Shown: piece after piece, positions 26,623-34,318 of the stretch
How the letters are laid out: each line of letters starts with the position of its first letter
Numbering within the stretch: position 1 is the stretch's first letter
Source of the DNA: Bacteroidetes bacterium UBA6221
Lineage (GTDB): Bacteria; Bacteroidota; Bacteroidia; Chitinophagales; Chitinophagaceae
Direction of reading: 5' to 3'
Assembly (NCBI GenBank): GCA_002421685.1
Contig: DISB01000010.1
Location: 63,324 to 127,323, forward strand
Length of the DNA: 64,000 bases
Translations under genes and position numbers: made by a program
Notes under the pieces: model-generated
Told to the model about the DNA's origin: nothing
Databases searched by the model: none
The model's input: the letters and a program-made list of their open reading frames with translations, nothing else

Positions 26623-26642
26623 GAAAACCGGCGCGAGCCGGT
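26623..26642 (-). terminator. Intrinsic terminator (second of a tandem pair)
   Basis: On the reverse strand, ACCGGC TCGC GCCGGT is followed by TTTT. It is the first hairpin after the 30-residue gene. Confidence 0.6.
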
Positions 26643-26653
26643 ATGTCCTGGTG

Positions 26654-26746
26654 TTATTTCTTCTTCTTATGACGGTTTTTCCTGAGACGCTTTTTACGCT
26701 TGTGCGTAGCTATTTTATGTCTTTTCCTTTTTTTACCGCAAGGCAT
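26654..26746 (-). CDS. 30-residue AURKAIP1/COX24-domain (bS22/mS38-like) ribosomal peptide
   Basis: ATG at 26746 to TAA at 26654, 30 residues. The peptide begins MPCGKKRKRHKIATHKRKKR and ends in a run of lysines. Nearly two-thirds of its residues are basic. This matches the very short conserved Bacteroidota proteins annotated as AURKAIP1/COX24-domain, related to mitochondrial mS38 and mycobacterial bS22, which bind near the decoding site of the small ribosomal subunit. It is too short for normal ORF calling. Tandem terminators follow it. Role by homology only. Confidence 0.85.
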   Translation of the reverse strand: MPCGKKRKRHKIATHKRKKRLRKNRHKKKK

Positions 26747-26764
26747 AAGTTTAAATTTTTTTAG

Positions 26765-27613
26765 TTACTTAAATGAATTTATATACTCATCAATCTCTTT
26801 GCTGAACTGCGGGTTATTAATGATCCGCTTGCACTCTTCCAGCAATTCAATAGCTTTTTGTTTGTTTCCTTTACTCTTATATACTTCTGCCAGAAAATAT
26901 AATGCTTCCGTATTTTCAGGCTCTATACTCAATACCTTCTCAAATCTCTCCTGCGCCTTGTCCATCTGGCCGGAGCGTATGGACAGTTGCCCCAGCATCA
27001 GGTTGGCCTGTATATTGTCGGGTTGCTCGCGCGTAATACCCAGCAGCAACTGTATCCCCTGCATCGGCTGGCTGGTGCCATCTATATAGGCGGCAGCCAG
27101 GGCCATCTTTACCGTATCGTTATCGGGGTTGAGCTTCAGCGACTGCTCGTAAGCCGCTATTGCCTGCTGAGCTGCCCATACCCTCACCGATGCCGATTCC
27201 GCACTGCGTAACAGGTCTGAATTTAATCGGGCTGCAAAGTTGAGGCTTTTTTCTGAATTATCCAATTTTGCTGCTTCAGTGTAGTAATAAGCTGCCGGAG
27301 CCATCTGCTTGTGTTGCAGCCATATGTCGCCCAGCTCTTTATATATTTCTGCTTTTGCTGATTGGTCGGCATTTTCTGCCTTGGCAAGCAATGCATTAAC
27401 ATCGGTAAGCGCATGCCCGTGCAGGGTTGCCTTGCCGGCACTAAGTATGGAATCTACTGAAGCTGGCGGCACGTCTGCGTGTTCGCCTTCCGTTGTGGCA
27501 GCTACCTGTTGTTCTGTGGCCGGCTTTTTTGGGGGAACGGTATTTACGCCCCAGTATAGTGCGGCTATCAGGGCAATGGAAACCAGCAATGTGATATAGT
27601 GACCTTTACGCAA
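26765..27613 (-). CDS. Membrane-anchored TPR protein
   Basis: 282 residues. One N-terminal membrane segment (YITLLVSIALIAALYWGVNT, residues 6-25) is followed by a low-complexity linker and about five TPR units. Clear examples are AEIYKELGDIWLQHKQMAPA, AIAAYEQSLKLNPDNDTVKM and AQERFEKVLSIEPENTEALY. TPR arrays act as protein-interaction scaffolds. The gene is placed between HU and the 30-residue ribosomal gene, with its own -7 box at 27632-27639. The partner is unknown. Confidence 0.85.
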   Translation of the reverse strand: MRKGHYITLLVSIALIAALYWGVNTVPPKKPATEQQVAATTEGEHADVPPASVDSILSAGKATLHGHALTDVNALLAKAENADQSAKAEIYKELGDIWLQHKQMAPAAYYYTEAAKLDNSEKSLNFAARLNSDLLRSAESASVRVWAAQQAIAAYEQSLKLNPDNDTVKMALAAAYIDGTSQPMQGIQLLLGITREQPDNIQANLMLGQLSIRSGQMDKAQERFEKVLSIEPENTEALYFLAEVYKSKGNKQKAIELLEECKRIINNPQFSKEIDEYINSFK

Positions 27614-27631
27614 GAAATATCAATTTTTGCG

Positions 27632-27639
27632 CAAAGCTA
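27632..27639 (-). promoter_or_regulatory. -7 box TAGCTTTG (reverse strand)
   Basis: Exact TAnnTTTG on the reverse strand, 18 bases upstream of the TPR gene start. Confidence 0.55.
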
Positions 27640-27662
27640 CGAAGAAAAGGGGTGAGAATGGG

Positions 27663-27986
27663 TTATTCGTCATCGTCCTCGTGGTCGGCGCTCTCTTTCA
27701 GGTCGTGCGTAGACGTCTTGACTGCGTGAACGAATTCCTTGGCAGGTTTGAAGGCCGGTATAAAATGTTCTGGTATCTCTACTGCAATGTTCTTCTTTAT
27801 ATTACGGCCTATCTTGGCAGCCCTTTTTTTGAGTATGAAACTGCCAAAGCCGCGAACGTAAACAGGTTCTCCCTCTATCAGCGATGTTTTCACTTCTTTG
27901 AAAAATGCTTCAAGCGCCACAAGTATGTCTACTTTGGGTATCCCCGTCTTTTCGGCAATACTGTTTACTACATCGGCTTTTCTCAT
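27663..27986 (-). CDS. HU/IHF-family DNA-binding protein
   Basis: 107 residues. The HU fold is clear: MRKADVVNSIAEKTGIPKVD, then VRGFGSFILKKRAAKIGRNI (the conserved GFGSF and basic arm), and VEIPEHFIPAFKPAKEFVHAV with the FxPxK end of the family. An acidic tail (ESADHEDDDE) extends beyond the usual 90 residues, as in several Bacteroidota HU proteins. It bends and compacts DNA. Confidence 0.93.
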   Translation of the reverse strand: MRKADVVNSIAEKTGIPKVDILVALEAFFKEVKTSLIEGEPVYVRGFGSFILKKRAAKIGRNIKKNIAVEIPEHFIPAFKPAKEFVHAVKTSTHDLKESADHEDDDE

Positions 27987-28298
27987 AATGTCTTATTTAG
28001 AAAAGTAAAAAAAATATTTTAGCGTTGGCCACAGTTGTTGCCAAATTACAAAGTTCTTTTCTTAATTCTGTATATAAATATAATACAACTAGTCATATTT
28101 TTATATGTAATCGTGTATTATCACGTTATTAAATAACTAATTAATTACCAACAATCTAACAGCCGAAAGGTTAAAAAGTCCTAACGAGTTATATATTTAT
28201 TAAAAACAACTAGGCTATATATAAGTTCAATCGCCTAATTATAGCGCTTTTAATGCATTGAGGGGGTATTTTGCGACGGAAAATATACCGTGCAGGCG
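27987..28298. other. AT-rich intergenic region
   Basis: About 310 bases of strongly AT-rich DNA between divergent HU and heme A synthase genes, with many TTAATTA and TATATA runs. No gene or clear repeat was seen. It probably holds the divergent promoters. Confidence 0.5.
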
Positions 28299-28306
28299 TA
28301 CTTTTG
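28299..28306 (+). promoter_or_regulatory. -7 box TACTTTTG for ctaA
   Basis: Exact TAnnTTTG match, 22 bases before the TTG at 28329. It argues that translation starts downstream of the GTG at 28290. Confidence 0.5.
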
Positions 28307-28328
28307 CAGGGCTGTAAAAAATCAGGTC

Positions 28329-29384
28329 TTGCAGGATAATAAAAAAAAGAGGGCGGTCGCCCGGTGGTTGCTGGTAGGGGTATTGATGATCGTGGTGCAG
28401 GTATTACTGGGTGGTATCACCCGCCTTACCGGTTCAGGTTTGTCCATTACCGAATGGAAACCGATAATGGGAGCCCTGCCCCCAATGGACGAGGCTACCT
28501 GGCAGGAGGCCTTTGATAGATACAAGCAGATAGCCCAATACAAATACCTGAACGCTCATTTTGAACTGGACGATTTCAAATTCATTTTTTTCTGGGAATG
28601 GTTTCACCGCCTTTGGGCGCGCCTGCTGGGGGTAGTTTTCGCTATCGGGTTTATTTATTTTCTCGTAAGGGGGTACTTTAGGAAGGATATGGTAATACCC
28701 CTGGTCATCCTGTTCCTGCTCGGGGCCGCACAGGGGCTCGTAGGCTGGATAATGGTAGCCAGCGGGCTGAATGATACCAACCTGTATGTTAACCATATCA
28801 AACTGGCGCTCCATTTCATTGCCGCGCTGATACTGCTTTGCTACACCCTCTGGTTTGCGCTAAAACTATTAGTGCCCGAAGGCGAGCTGGTGTACAATAG
28901 CCGTTTTAAGAATTTCACCAACATAGTTATTGTTATCCTGGCCTTGCAATTGGTGTACGGCGCCTTTATGGCGGGGCTGAAGGCAGCGATGAGCGCCCCA
29001 ACCTGGCCCGACATCAACGGTATGTACCTGCCGGATACGCTTTGGCTGCATAGCTGGGTGAGCCATCCCATCAATGTGCACTTTGTACACAGGCAACTGG
29101 CCTACCTGTTGTTCACGCTTATCATGTTTTGGTTTGGTGCGGCAACTACAGCTGCAATTAAGGCAAAGTCATCTTATATGAAACAAATACGCTGGTGGCC
29201 TTTTGTGCTGGTAGGGGTGCAGGTGATATTGGGAATAGTAACTGTGTTAAGCGCGCCCAAAATCGTCTTTGGTAAGTTTGGAACTTTTGAAATACTTGCC
29301 GAGCTGCACCAGTTGTTTGCCATGTTCCTGCTGATGGCGCTGGTGGTGGCGAGGTACCTGGTGAGGGGCGCTAAACTCACCTGA
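28329..29384 (+). CDS. ctaA: Heme A synthase (COX15/CtaA)
   Basis: About 351 residues from a TTG at 28329 (MQDNKKKRAVARWLLVG). An upstream GTG at 28290 lies before a promoter box and is less likely. Eight membrane helices are seen. Diagnostic segments are GGITRLTGSGLSITEWKPI in the first loop, FFWEWFHRLWAR and VNHIKLALHF with heme-ligand histidines, and WPDINGMYLPD, FVHRQLAYLL and ILAELHQLFAM in the second half. It converts heme O to heme A for cytochrome oxidase. The 3' end overlaps the convergent glycosyltransferase-type gene by 8 bases. Confidence 0.93.
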   Translation: MQDNKKKRAVARWLLVGVLMIVVQVLLGGITRLTGSGLSITEWKPIMGALPPMDEATWQEAFDRYKQIAQYKYLNAHFELDDFKFIFFWEWFHRLWARLLGVVFAIGFIYFLVRGYFRKDMVIPLVILFLLGAAQGLVGWIMVASGLNDTNLYVNHIKLALHFIAALILLCYTLWFALKLLVPEGELVYNSRFKNFTNIVIVILALQLVYGAFMAGLKAAMSAPTWPDINGMYLPDTLWLHSWVSHPINVHFVHRQLAYLLFTLIMFWFGAATTAAIKAKSSYMKQIRWWPFVLVGVQVILGIVTVLSAPKIVFGKFGTFEILAELHQLFAMFLLMALVVARYLVRGAKLT

Positions 29385-30818
29385 CGACGGCAATACAATA
29401 TTCGCCTGCCTCTTGCTTCGGCTCAAACAAGGTTGTATCAACCTGGTCCTTTAACACAATAGCAGCCTGGCCTCTGTGTTCTTTAAGTCGATTCATGTCT
29501 TCCACCAGGTAGTACCCCATGTTCATCCAGTGCAGGTACAGGGCCAGGTTTTGCCGCGGTGTACCGGTCACTACTATATATTGTTTTTCTTTGAGCAATT
29601 CGTTTCCCCTGTTTAATGCATTGTGCATAGATTGGCTATGTGCATCGATGTATAAAAAATGCTTAACCAGGTTAAAAATTATCACGATAGCCCAGGCAAA
29701 ATAGGCAGGCCGCCAACGGTTGCCGGTATAAATCATCCACCGTGCCGTGATAAAAGCAATAAACGGCCAGGCCGGGGTGAAATACCAGTCCAGCGGGTGC
29801 TCGGCAAAATTCACTATAAGTATCACAGGTATAGACAGGGAAAGGCTCAATGCGGTGAACCTGTTTTCAGTGGTCTGAACAAGGTGGCTTAACGTCTTCC
29901 TGTTTTTGTATAGCAGGTATACACCCGTCACGACGGCCATGTAAAACAATATATGCCACATATTCATCCTTACTTCCATACTGTGGAAAAAAAGAAGTTG
30001 TCCCTGGGGGCATTGGACGAAAATTCGTCGCTGGCAAGACGCTTATACGTGTCGTGTATAAACATTGTCTCAATACTGTTTTTAGTACCATACACAGAGT
30101 GTTCGCTGCTTTTCCCAAAGGAATACACCAGCCCTATCCACGATGAGACAATAACGACAAAGATGGAGATGCCTATATATGTACGCCCCTGCCGGAGGGT
30201 TGACAGCAGTTGCCTGTTGATGAGGAGAAATAAGAACATACCCGGTATGTACAATAGACCAGCGGTACCTTTGGTGTAAAACGCCAGTCCGGTGAACAGG
30301 GCGAGCAGGTATATTGCATATTTGTGTCCGTCAAAGACATGCCGGCAGAAGTAAAATACAGAGCAGGTAAGAAATAATAACAGCAGACTATCAAAATCCC
30401 CTGTACGGCCTACGTGAAATGAAATTATCGCCCGGCAGCCAAATAAGATAAGGATAGTGAGGAAGGCGGCAGATGCATTACTATACCGCCTTACCAGCCG
30501 ATACAAAACAACAAAGAATATCAACGCACTAAGCGCTGACGGAAACCTGAGTGCGAATTCGTTAAACCCAAAGATATGATAGGACAAAGTGATGAGCCAT
30601 ATCATCAAGGGCGGCTTGGCGTTCCAGGTATCTAATTCATTACCATAATAGTAGTTGACGTAATCATGATTATAGTACATATACCAGGCGTTTACACCGT
30701 TCCTGGCTTCGTCCCATTCCTGCACATCATGCGTGCCCAACTCCCACCACAATAAGAAAATGGCAAGGACAAATATGATTGCCTGCTGAACATAGGGATT
30801 GTGGAAAGGCTGACGCAT
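29377..30818 (-). pseudogene. ArnT/PMT-like GT39-type glycosyltransferase split by a frameshift
   Basis: Two overlapping reading frames make up one protein: 30818-29970 (282 residues) and 29979-29377 (200 residues). The first has VQEWDEARNGVNAWYM (32-47, the acidic motif of PMT_2/ArnT enzymes), TWNAKPPLMIWL and many membrane helices. It ends abruptly at DNFFFSTVWK. The second continues with membrane helices and a C-terminal soluble domain. Adding one T to the 7-T run (29987-29993, reverse strand) joins them in frame as NFFFFHSMEVRMNMWHILFY. The cause may be a sequencing error, a slippage-based on/off switch, or early decay. Such enzymes transfer sugars from polyprenyl-phosphate to lipid A or proteins. 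A -7 box lies at 30835. Confidence 0.8.
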
Positions 30819-30834
30819 TGAAGTAGGTTGCTAT

Positions 30835-30842
30835 CAAAAATA
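30835..30842 (-). promoter_or_regulatory. -7 box TATTTTTG (reverse strand)
   Basis: Exact TAnnTTTG on the reverse strand, 16 bases upstream of the glycosyltransferase start. Confidence 0.5.
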
Positions 30843-30919
30843 ATCAGTATAAGGACTTATATAGTAATGCGAGCAGCACACGCCGCTGTTGTGTCAGGGC
30901 AAGCTAGTAAAATACAACA

Positions 30920-30950
30920 TTTGCATTTCCACAATCATTACCTACCTTTG
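30920..30950 (+). promoter_or_regulatory. Full Bacteroidota promoter TTTG-N19-TACCTTTG
   Basis: TTTG at 30920-30923 and TACCTTTG at 30943-30950 are separated by 19 bases, the classical spacing. It drives the TPP riboswitch transcript. Confidence 0.75.
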
Positions 30951-30957
30951 CCCCGAG

Positions 30958-31035
30958 ATTTATCGGGGTGCCTTATAATAACAGGCTGAGATCATACCCG
31001 CTGAACCTGGACCGGGTAATGCCGGTTAGGGAAAA
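30958..31035 (+). promoter_or_regulatory. TPP riboswitch (THI element)
   Basis: The conserved THI-box segments are all present in order: CGGGGTGCC, GGCTGAGATCATACCC (the pyrimidine-sensing arm), CTGAACCTGGACCGGGTAATGC (shown as CTGAACCTGG then ACCGGGTAATGCCGG) and GTTAGGGAAA. It starts a few bases after a consensus promoter and lies 150 bases before a TonB-dependent receptor gene. Thiamine pyrophosphate binding should repress the receptor. Confidence 0.95.
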
Positions 31036-31053
31036 TAAAAATTCAGCAGCGTA

Positions 31054-31184
31054 TTCTGTCGTATCCCCCAACTGCTTTATAAACGTTAAGGCCTTCGTTT
31101 TATAGGTGTTTGGTATTACCGACAGAAGCCAAAAAACAAAAGAGCATGGCGCCCCACATTCGTTTAACAGAATAAATGCCATGC
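31054..31184 (+). promoter_or_regulatory. Riboswitch expression platform with two nested/serial hairpins
   Basis: TTCTGTCG (31054-31061) can pair with CGACAGAA (31120-31127). GCATGGC (31144-31150) can pair with GCCATGC (31178-31184), whose last base is one base before the ATG at 31186. There is no T-run, so control by occluding the start codon is more likely than termination. Inference from base pairing only. Confidence 0.5.
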
Positions 31185-31185
31185 A

Positions 31186-33420
31186 ATGAAAAAACAATTA
31201 CTCATCATCCCGATAGCAATCGGGACTGCAATGGGAGCAACAATAGCCGCCCATGCACAATCAGACTCAACAGAGGCAGCAGAACGCACGCTGTTGCAAC
31301 CCCAGTATTTACAACCGGTAGAGATTCGCGCATTGCGTGCGGGTTCAGACGCACCTTTTGCCAAAACGGAGCTGAACAAAAAGGATATTGAACATTCCAA
31401 CCTGGGGCAGGACCTGCCATACTTATTGCAGTACACCCCATCGGCTGTGGTAACCTCTGATGCAGGTACCGGTATAGGCTACACGGGTATCAGGGTGCGT
31501 GGTACCGATGGTACACGCATCAATGTAACGCTGAACGGTATTCCGGTGAACGATGCAGAATCGCAGGGAACGTTCTTCGTCAACTTCAGCGACCTGGCTT
31601 CATCTACCGGCTCTATACAGTTGCAACGCGGCGTGGGTACATCTACCAATGGCGCGGGTGCTTTTGGCGCTACTATGAGCATCAGCAATATGCAGCAGAT
31701 GGACAAAGCGGGTGTCGAACTCATCAACAGTTACGGCTCTTTCGATACCTGGAGGCATACGCTGAAAGCAGGAACAGGTATACTGAAAAACGGTTTCCAG
31801 TTTGACGTGCGACTGTCACAAATTAACTCGCGCGGATATATCGACCGTTCTAATTCAGATTTGAAATCCATGCAGTTTTTAGCAGGCTGGCAGGTAAGTG
31901 CAAAAACAAAACTGCGCTTCATGCTGATGACAGGTAAAGAGAAAACAAAACAGTCGTGGAATGGTGTGCCGGAAGATTCTTTGGCCAGCAATCGTACCTA
32001 TAACGAATTGGGCATGAGGGCCGACGGCAGTTACTACGACAACCAGACAGACAATTACCAGCAGGACTACTACCAGTTCTTTGTTGACCATAAGTTCTCA
32101 AAATACATTACCGGCCATGCGGCATTGTTTATGACACGCGGGCGTGGGTATTACGAGGAATATAAACTCGGGCAGGCTTATAGCAATTACGGCCTGTCGG
32201 ACAATATCCGTGGAATAGATACATTGACTGAAACCGATTTGATTCGCCAGTTGTGGTTAGACAACTATTATTACGGCTCTGTATTTTCATTGATATACCA
32301 CAAGAATAAGACACAGCTCACTTTCGGCGGAGGATGGAACCAATATACGGGTGAACATTATGGCGATGTGCTGTGGGCGATGAACGGCGGCATACCTGAT
32401 AACTACCGCTGGTACAATTTTGACGCCCAGAAAAACGACCTGAGCCTGTACCTGAAACTACAGCAATATGCTGGTGAAAAACTCATGCTGTTTGGCGACC
32501 TGCAATACAGGAATGTAGCTTACAATATCTACGGCTTCCGCGACAACCCCGGCGTGCATGCCATGCCTGTGTACAACTTCCTTAATCCCAAAGCTGGGCT
32601 GACCTTTTTCATTGCCAACAATGGCAGTAAGGTTGAGAAACTCTACGCATCCGTTGCCGTGGCTAACAAGGAGCCGAACAGGAACGACTTCGAGGCTTCG
32701 CCGGTTGACCAGCCAAAACACGAGCAATTGTATGACGTAGAAGTAGGCTTCGACCGGACAGTGCGCAAACTGCAACTGAACGCCAACTATTATTATATGC
32801 GCTACATCAATCAACTGGTGCTGACAGGCGAGATAAACGACGTGGGAGCTTATACCCGCACCAATGTACCCAACAGCTACCGCACAGGCATAGAGGCGCA
32901 GGCAGCCTACGTACCCAACCATTGGTTGAAAATATTTGCCAATGCGACCTATTCGCAGAATAAGATACTCAACTTCACAGAGTATATAGACAACTACGAT
33001 AACGCCTGGGGCATACAGGATGTGGTGAACCACGGCACAACGGATATCGCTTTTTCGCCCGATTTTATTGGCGCGGGCGGTATCACGCTTAGCCCCTTCA
33101 GGTACATGAGCAAGGGGCAGGTATTTGAAATAGACCTGCTGACCAAATACGTAGGCAAACAATACTTAGATAACACCAGCGATGCCGGACGGAGCATAGA
33201 CCCTTACAACCTGGTAGATGCGCGAATCAGGTACTCAATAAGGACAAAGCCGTTCCGCGAGTTGGGCTTCAACCTGATGCTGAACAACATACTCAATACG
33301 CAATATGTAAGCAATGGCTACACTTTCAGCTATGTGTACGGGGGTGAGTTAAACACATTTAACTACTACTATCCACAAGCAGGCTTCAACTGCCTGTTGG
33401 GTGTGACAATGAAGTGGTAG
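31186..33420 (+). CDS. TonB-dependent receptor, predicted thiamine/thiamine-phosphate uptake
   Basis: 744 residues. The signal peptide is about 1-25 (ending AAHAQ). The plug domain contains DLPYLLQYTPSAVVTSDAGT, IRVRGTDGTRINVTLNGIPV and FVNFSDLASSTGSIQLQRGV. A 22-strand barrel follows, ending GVTMKW with a terminal tryptophan. It lacks the N-terminal CarboxypepD_reg domain of SusC-type receptors. The TPP riboswitch upstream points to thiamine or a precursor as the ligand. No SusD-like partner is adjacent. The codons of signal-peptide residues 8-14 lie on the palindrome at 31208-31225. Confidence 0.92.
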   Translation: MKKQLLIIPIAIGTAMGATIAAHAQSDSTEAAERTLLQPQYLQPVEIRALRAGSDAPFAKTELNKKDIEHSNLGQDLPYLLQYTPSAVVTSDAGTGIGYTGIRVRGTDGTRINVTLNGIPVNDAESQGTFFVNFSDLASSTGSIQLQRGVGTSTNGAGAFGATMSISNMQQMDKAGVELINSYGSFDTWRHTLKAGTGILKNGFQFDVRLSQINSRGYIDRSNSDLKSMQFLAGWQVSAKTKLRFMLMTGKEKTKQSWNGVPEDSLASNRTYNELGMRADGSYYDNQTDNYQQDYYQFFVDHKFSKYITGHAALFMTRGRGYYEEYKLGQAYSNYGLSDNIRGIDTLTETDLIRQLWLDNYYYGSVFSLIYHKNKTQLTFGGGWNQYTGEHYGDVLWAMNGGIPDNYRWYNFDAQKNDLSLYLKLQQYAGEKLMLFGDLQYRNVAYNIYGFRDNPGVHAMPVYNFLNPKAGLTFFIANNGSKVEKLYASVAVANKEPNRNDFEASPVDQPKHEQLYDVEVGFDRTVRKLQLNANYYYMRYINQLVLTGEINDVGAYTRTNVPNSYRTGIEAQAAYVPNHWLKIFANATYSQNKILNFTEYIDNYDNAWGIQDVVNHGTTDIAFSPDFIGAGGITLSPFRYMSKGQVFEIDLLTKYVGKQYLDNTSDAGRSIDPYNLVDARIRYSIRTKPFRELGFNLMLNNILNTQYVSNGYTFSYVYGGELNTFNYYYPQAGFNCLLGVTMKW
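31208..31225. repeat. Palindrome TCCCGATAGCAATCGGGA inside the receptor signal-peptide codons
   Basis: Same family as the intergenic palindromes at 8027 and 58787, but here read through as protein (IPIAIG). It may be chance or an ancient insertion that became the leader. Confidence 0.5.
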
Positions 33421-33480
33421 CGTATTATAGTTTTTTAATCTTTATAGTGTTTGGGATAAGGTAGGGTCTGTTTCATGCGT

Positions 33481-33517
33481 ATGCGTCCTGTTGTCATGAC
33501 AGGGCGCATTTTTTTAT
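33481..33517 (+). terminator. Terminator after TonB-dependent receptor
   Basis: Stem ATGCGTCCTGT / ACAGGGCGCAT with one G-T pair, followed by seven or more T. Confidence 0.8.
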
Positions 33518-33553
33518 TTATATCTGTATAAATGCCAGTTCAGCAGGATAAAA

Positions 33554-33561
33554 TAACTTTG
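33554..33561 (+). promoter_or_regulatory. -7 box TAACTTTG
   Basis: Exact TAnnTTTG match, 48 bases before the YugP-type peptidase gene. Confidence 0.5.
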
Positions 33562-33609
33562 CAGAACTGCCAATGTTGCATTGGTAAGTAATTTGATAGT
33601 ATAGAAATC

Positions 33610-34299
33610 ATGGGAATAGGATATTTGTTGATAATGGTTGTGTTCATGCTGCTTGGTTCGGTGGTGAGCGGCCGCCTGAAGTCTAAATTCAGGGAGTACG
33701 GGGAAATACCGCTGGGCTCGGGCATGAGCGGTAAGGAAGTGGCAGAGAAAATGCTGCGCGACAATGGTATATATGATGTGCAGGTAAATGCAGCCGACGG
33801 CTTTTTGTCGGATCACTACAATCCTGCTGATAAAACGGTGAATCTGAGTCCGGAAGTATATAGCGGTCGGAGTATCTCCGCTGCTGCAGTGGCTGCGCAC
33901 GAGTGCGGCCATGCAGTGCAGCACGCTACCGCATACAGCATGTTGCAGTTCCGCAGCGCTATGGTGCCTATAGTAAAGGTGAGCACTACGCTGGGCCAAT
34001 GGGTATTGCTGGCAGGTATAGGCCTTTTCTTCGGACAGGGCAACCAACTCTTGCTGCTGATAGGTATCATTATGTTCGCTTTTTCCACCGTGTTTTCGCT
34101 GGTAACTTTGCCGGTGGAATATGACGCCAGCAACCGCGCCCTGGCATGGCTGGAACGTACCGGCATGGCTTCTAAAACAGAGCACGACCAGGCAGCGGAT
34201 GCGCTGAAATGGGCAGCCCGCACTTATGTAGTAGCCGCGATAGCTTCAGTAGCTATGCTGCTGTATTATATTTCCATATTTTTAAACCGCAGGGATTAA
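33610..34299 (+). CDS. Membrane zinc metallopeptidase, YugP family
   Basis: 229 residues. An N-terminal membrane helix (LLIMVVFMLLGSVVSG) precedes the soluble part. The zinc motif HECGH is at 97-101 within AAVAAHECGHAVQHATAYSM. LPVEYDASNRALAWLE near the C-terminal end carries the conserved NRALA block of this peptidase family. Additional membrane helices are at about 130-170 and 210-225. It is predicted to be an inner-membrane protease of unknown substrate. The next gene starts 19 bases downstream, so the two probably share an operon. Confidence 0.88.
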   Translation: MGIGYLLIMVVFMLLGSVVSGRLKSKFREYGEIPLGSGMSGKEVAEKMLRDNGIYDVQVNAADGFLSDHYNPADKTVNLSPEVYSGRSISAAAVAAHECGHAVQHATAYSMLQFRSAMVPIVKVSTTLGQWVLLAGIGLFFGQGNQLLLLIGIIMFAFSTVFSLVTLPVEYDASNRALAWLERTGMASKTEHDQAADALKWAARTYVVAAIASVAMLLYYISIFLNRRD

Positions 34300-34318
34300 C
34301 CTGCGAAAAACCATATAA

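Noticed and set aside
32458..33162. 234-codon reverse open frame within the TonB-dependent receptor
   Set aside because: Antisense to barrel-strand codons, no start signal, no family resemblance.
33514..34185. 223-codon reverse open frame over the YugP-type gene
   Set aside because: Shadow frame opposite the HECGH-containing gene, which has clear family motifs.
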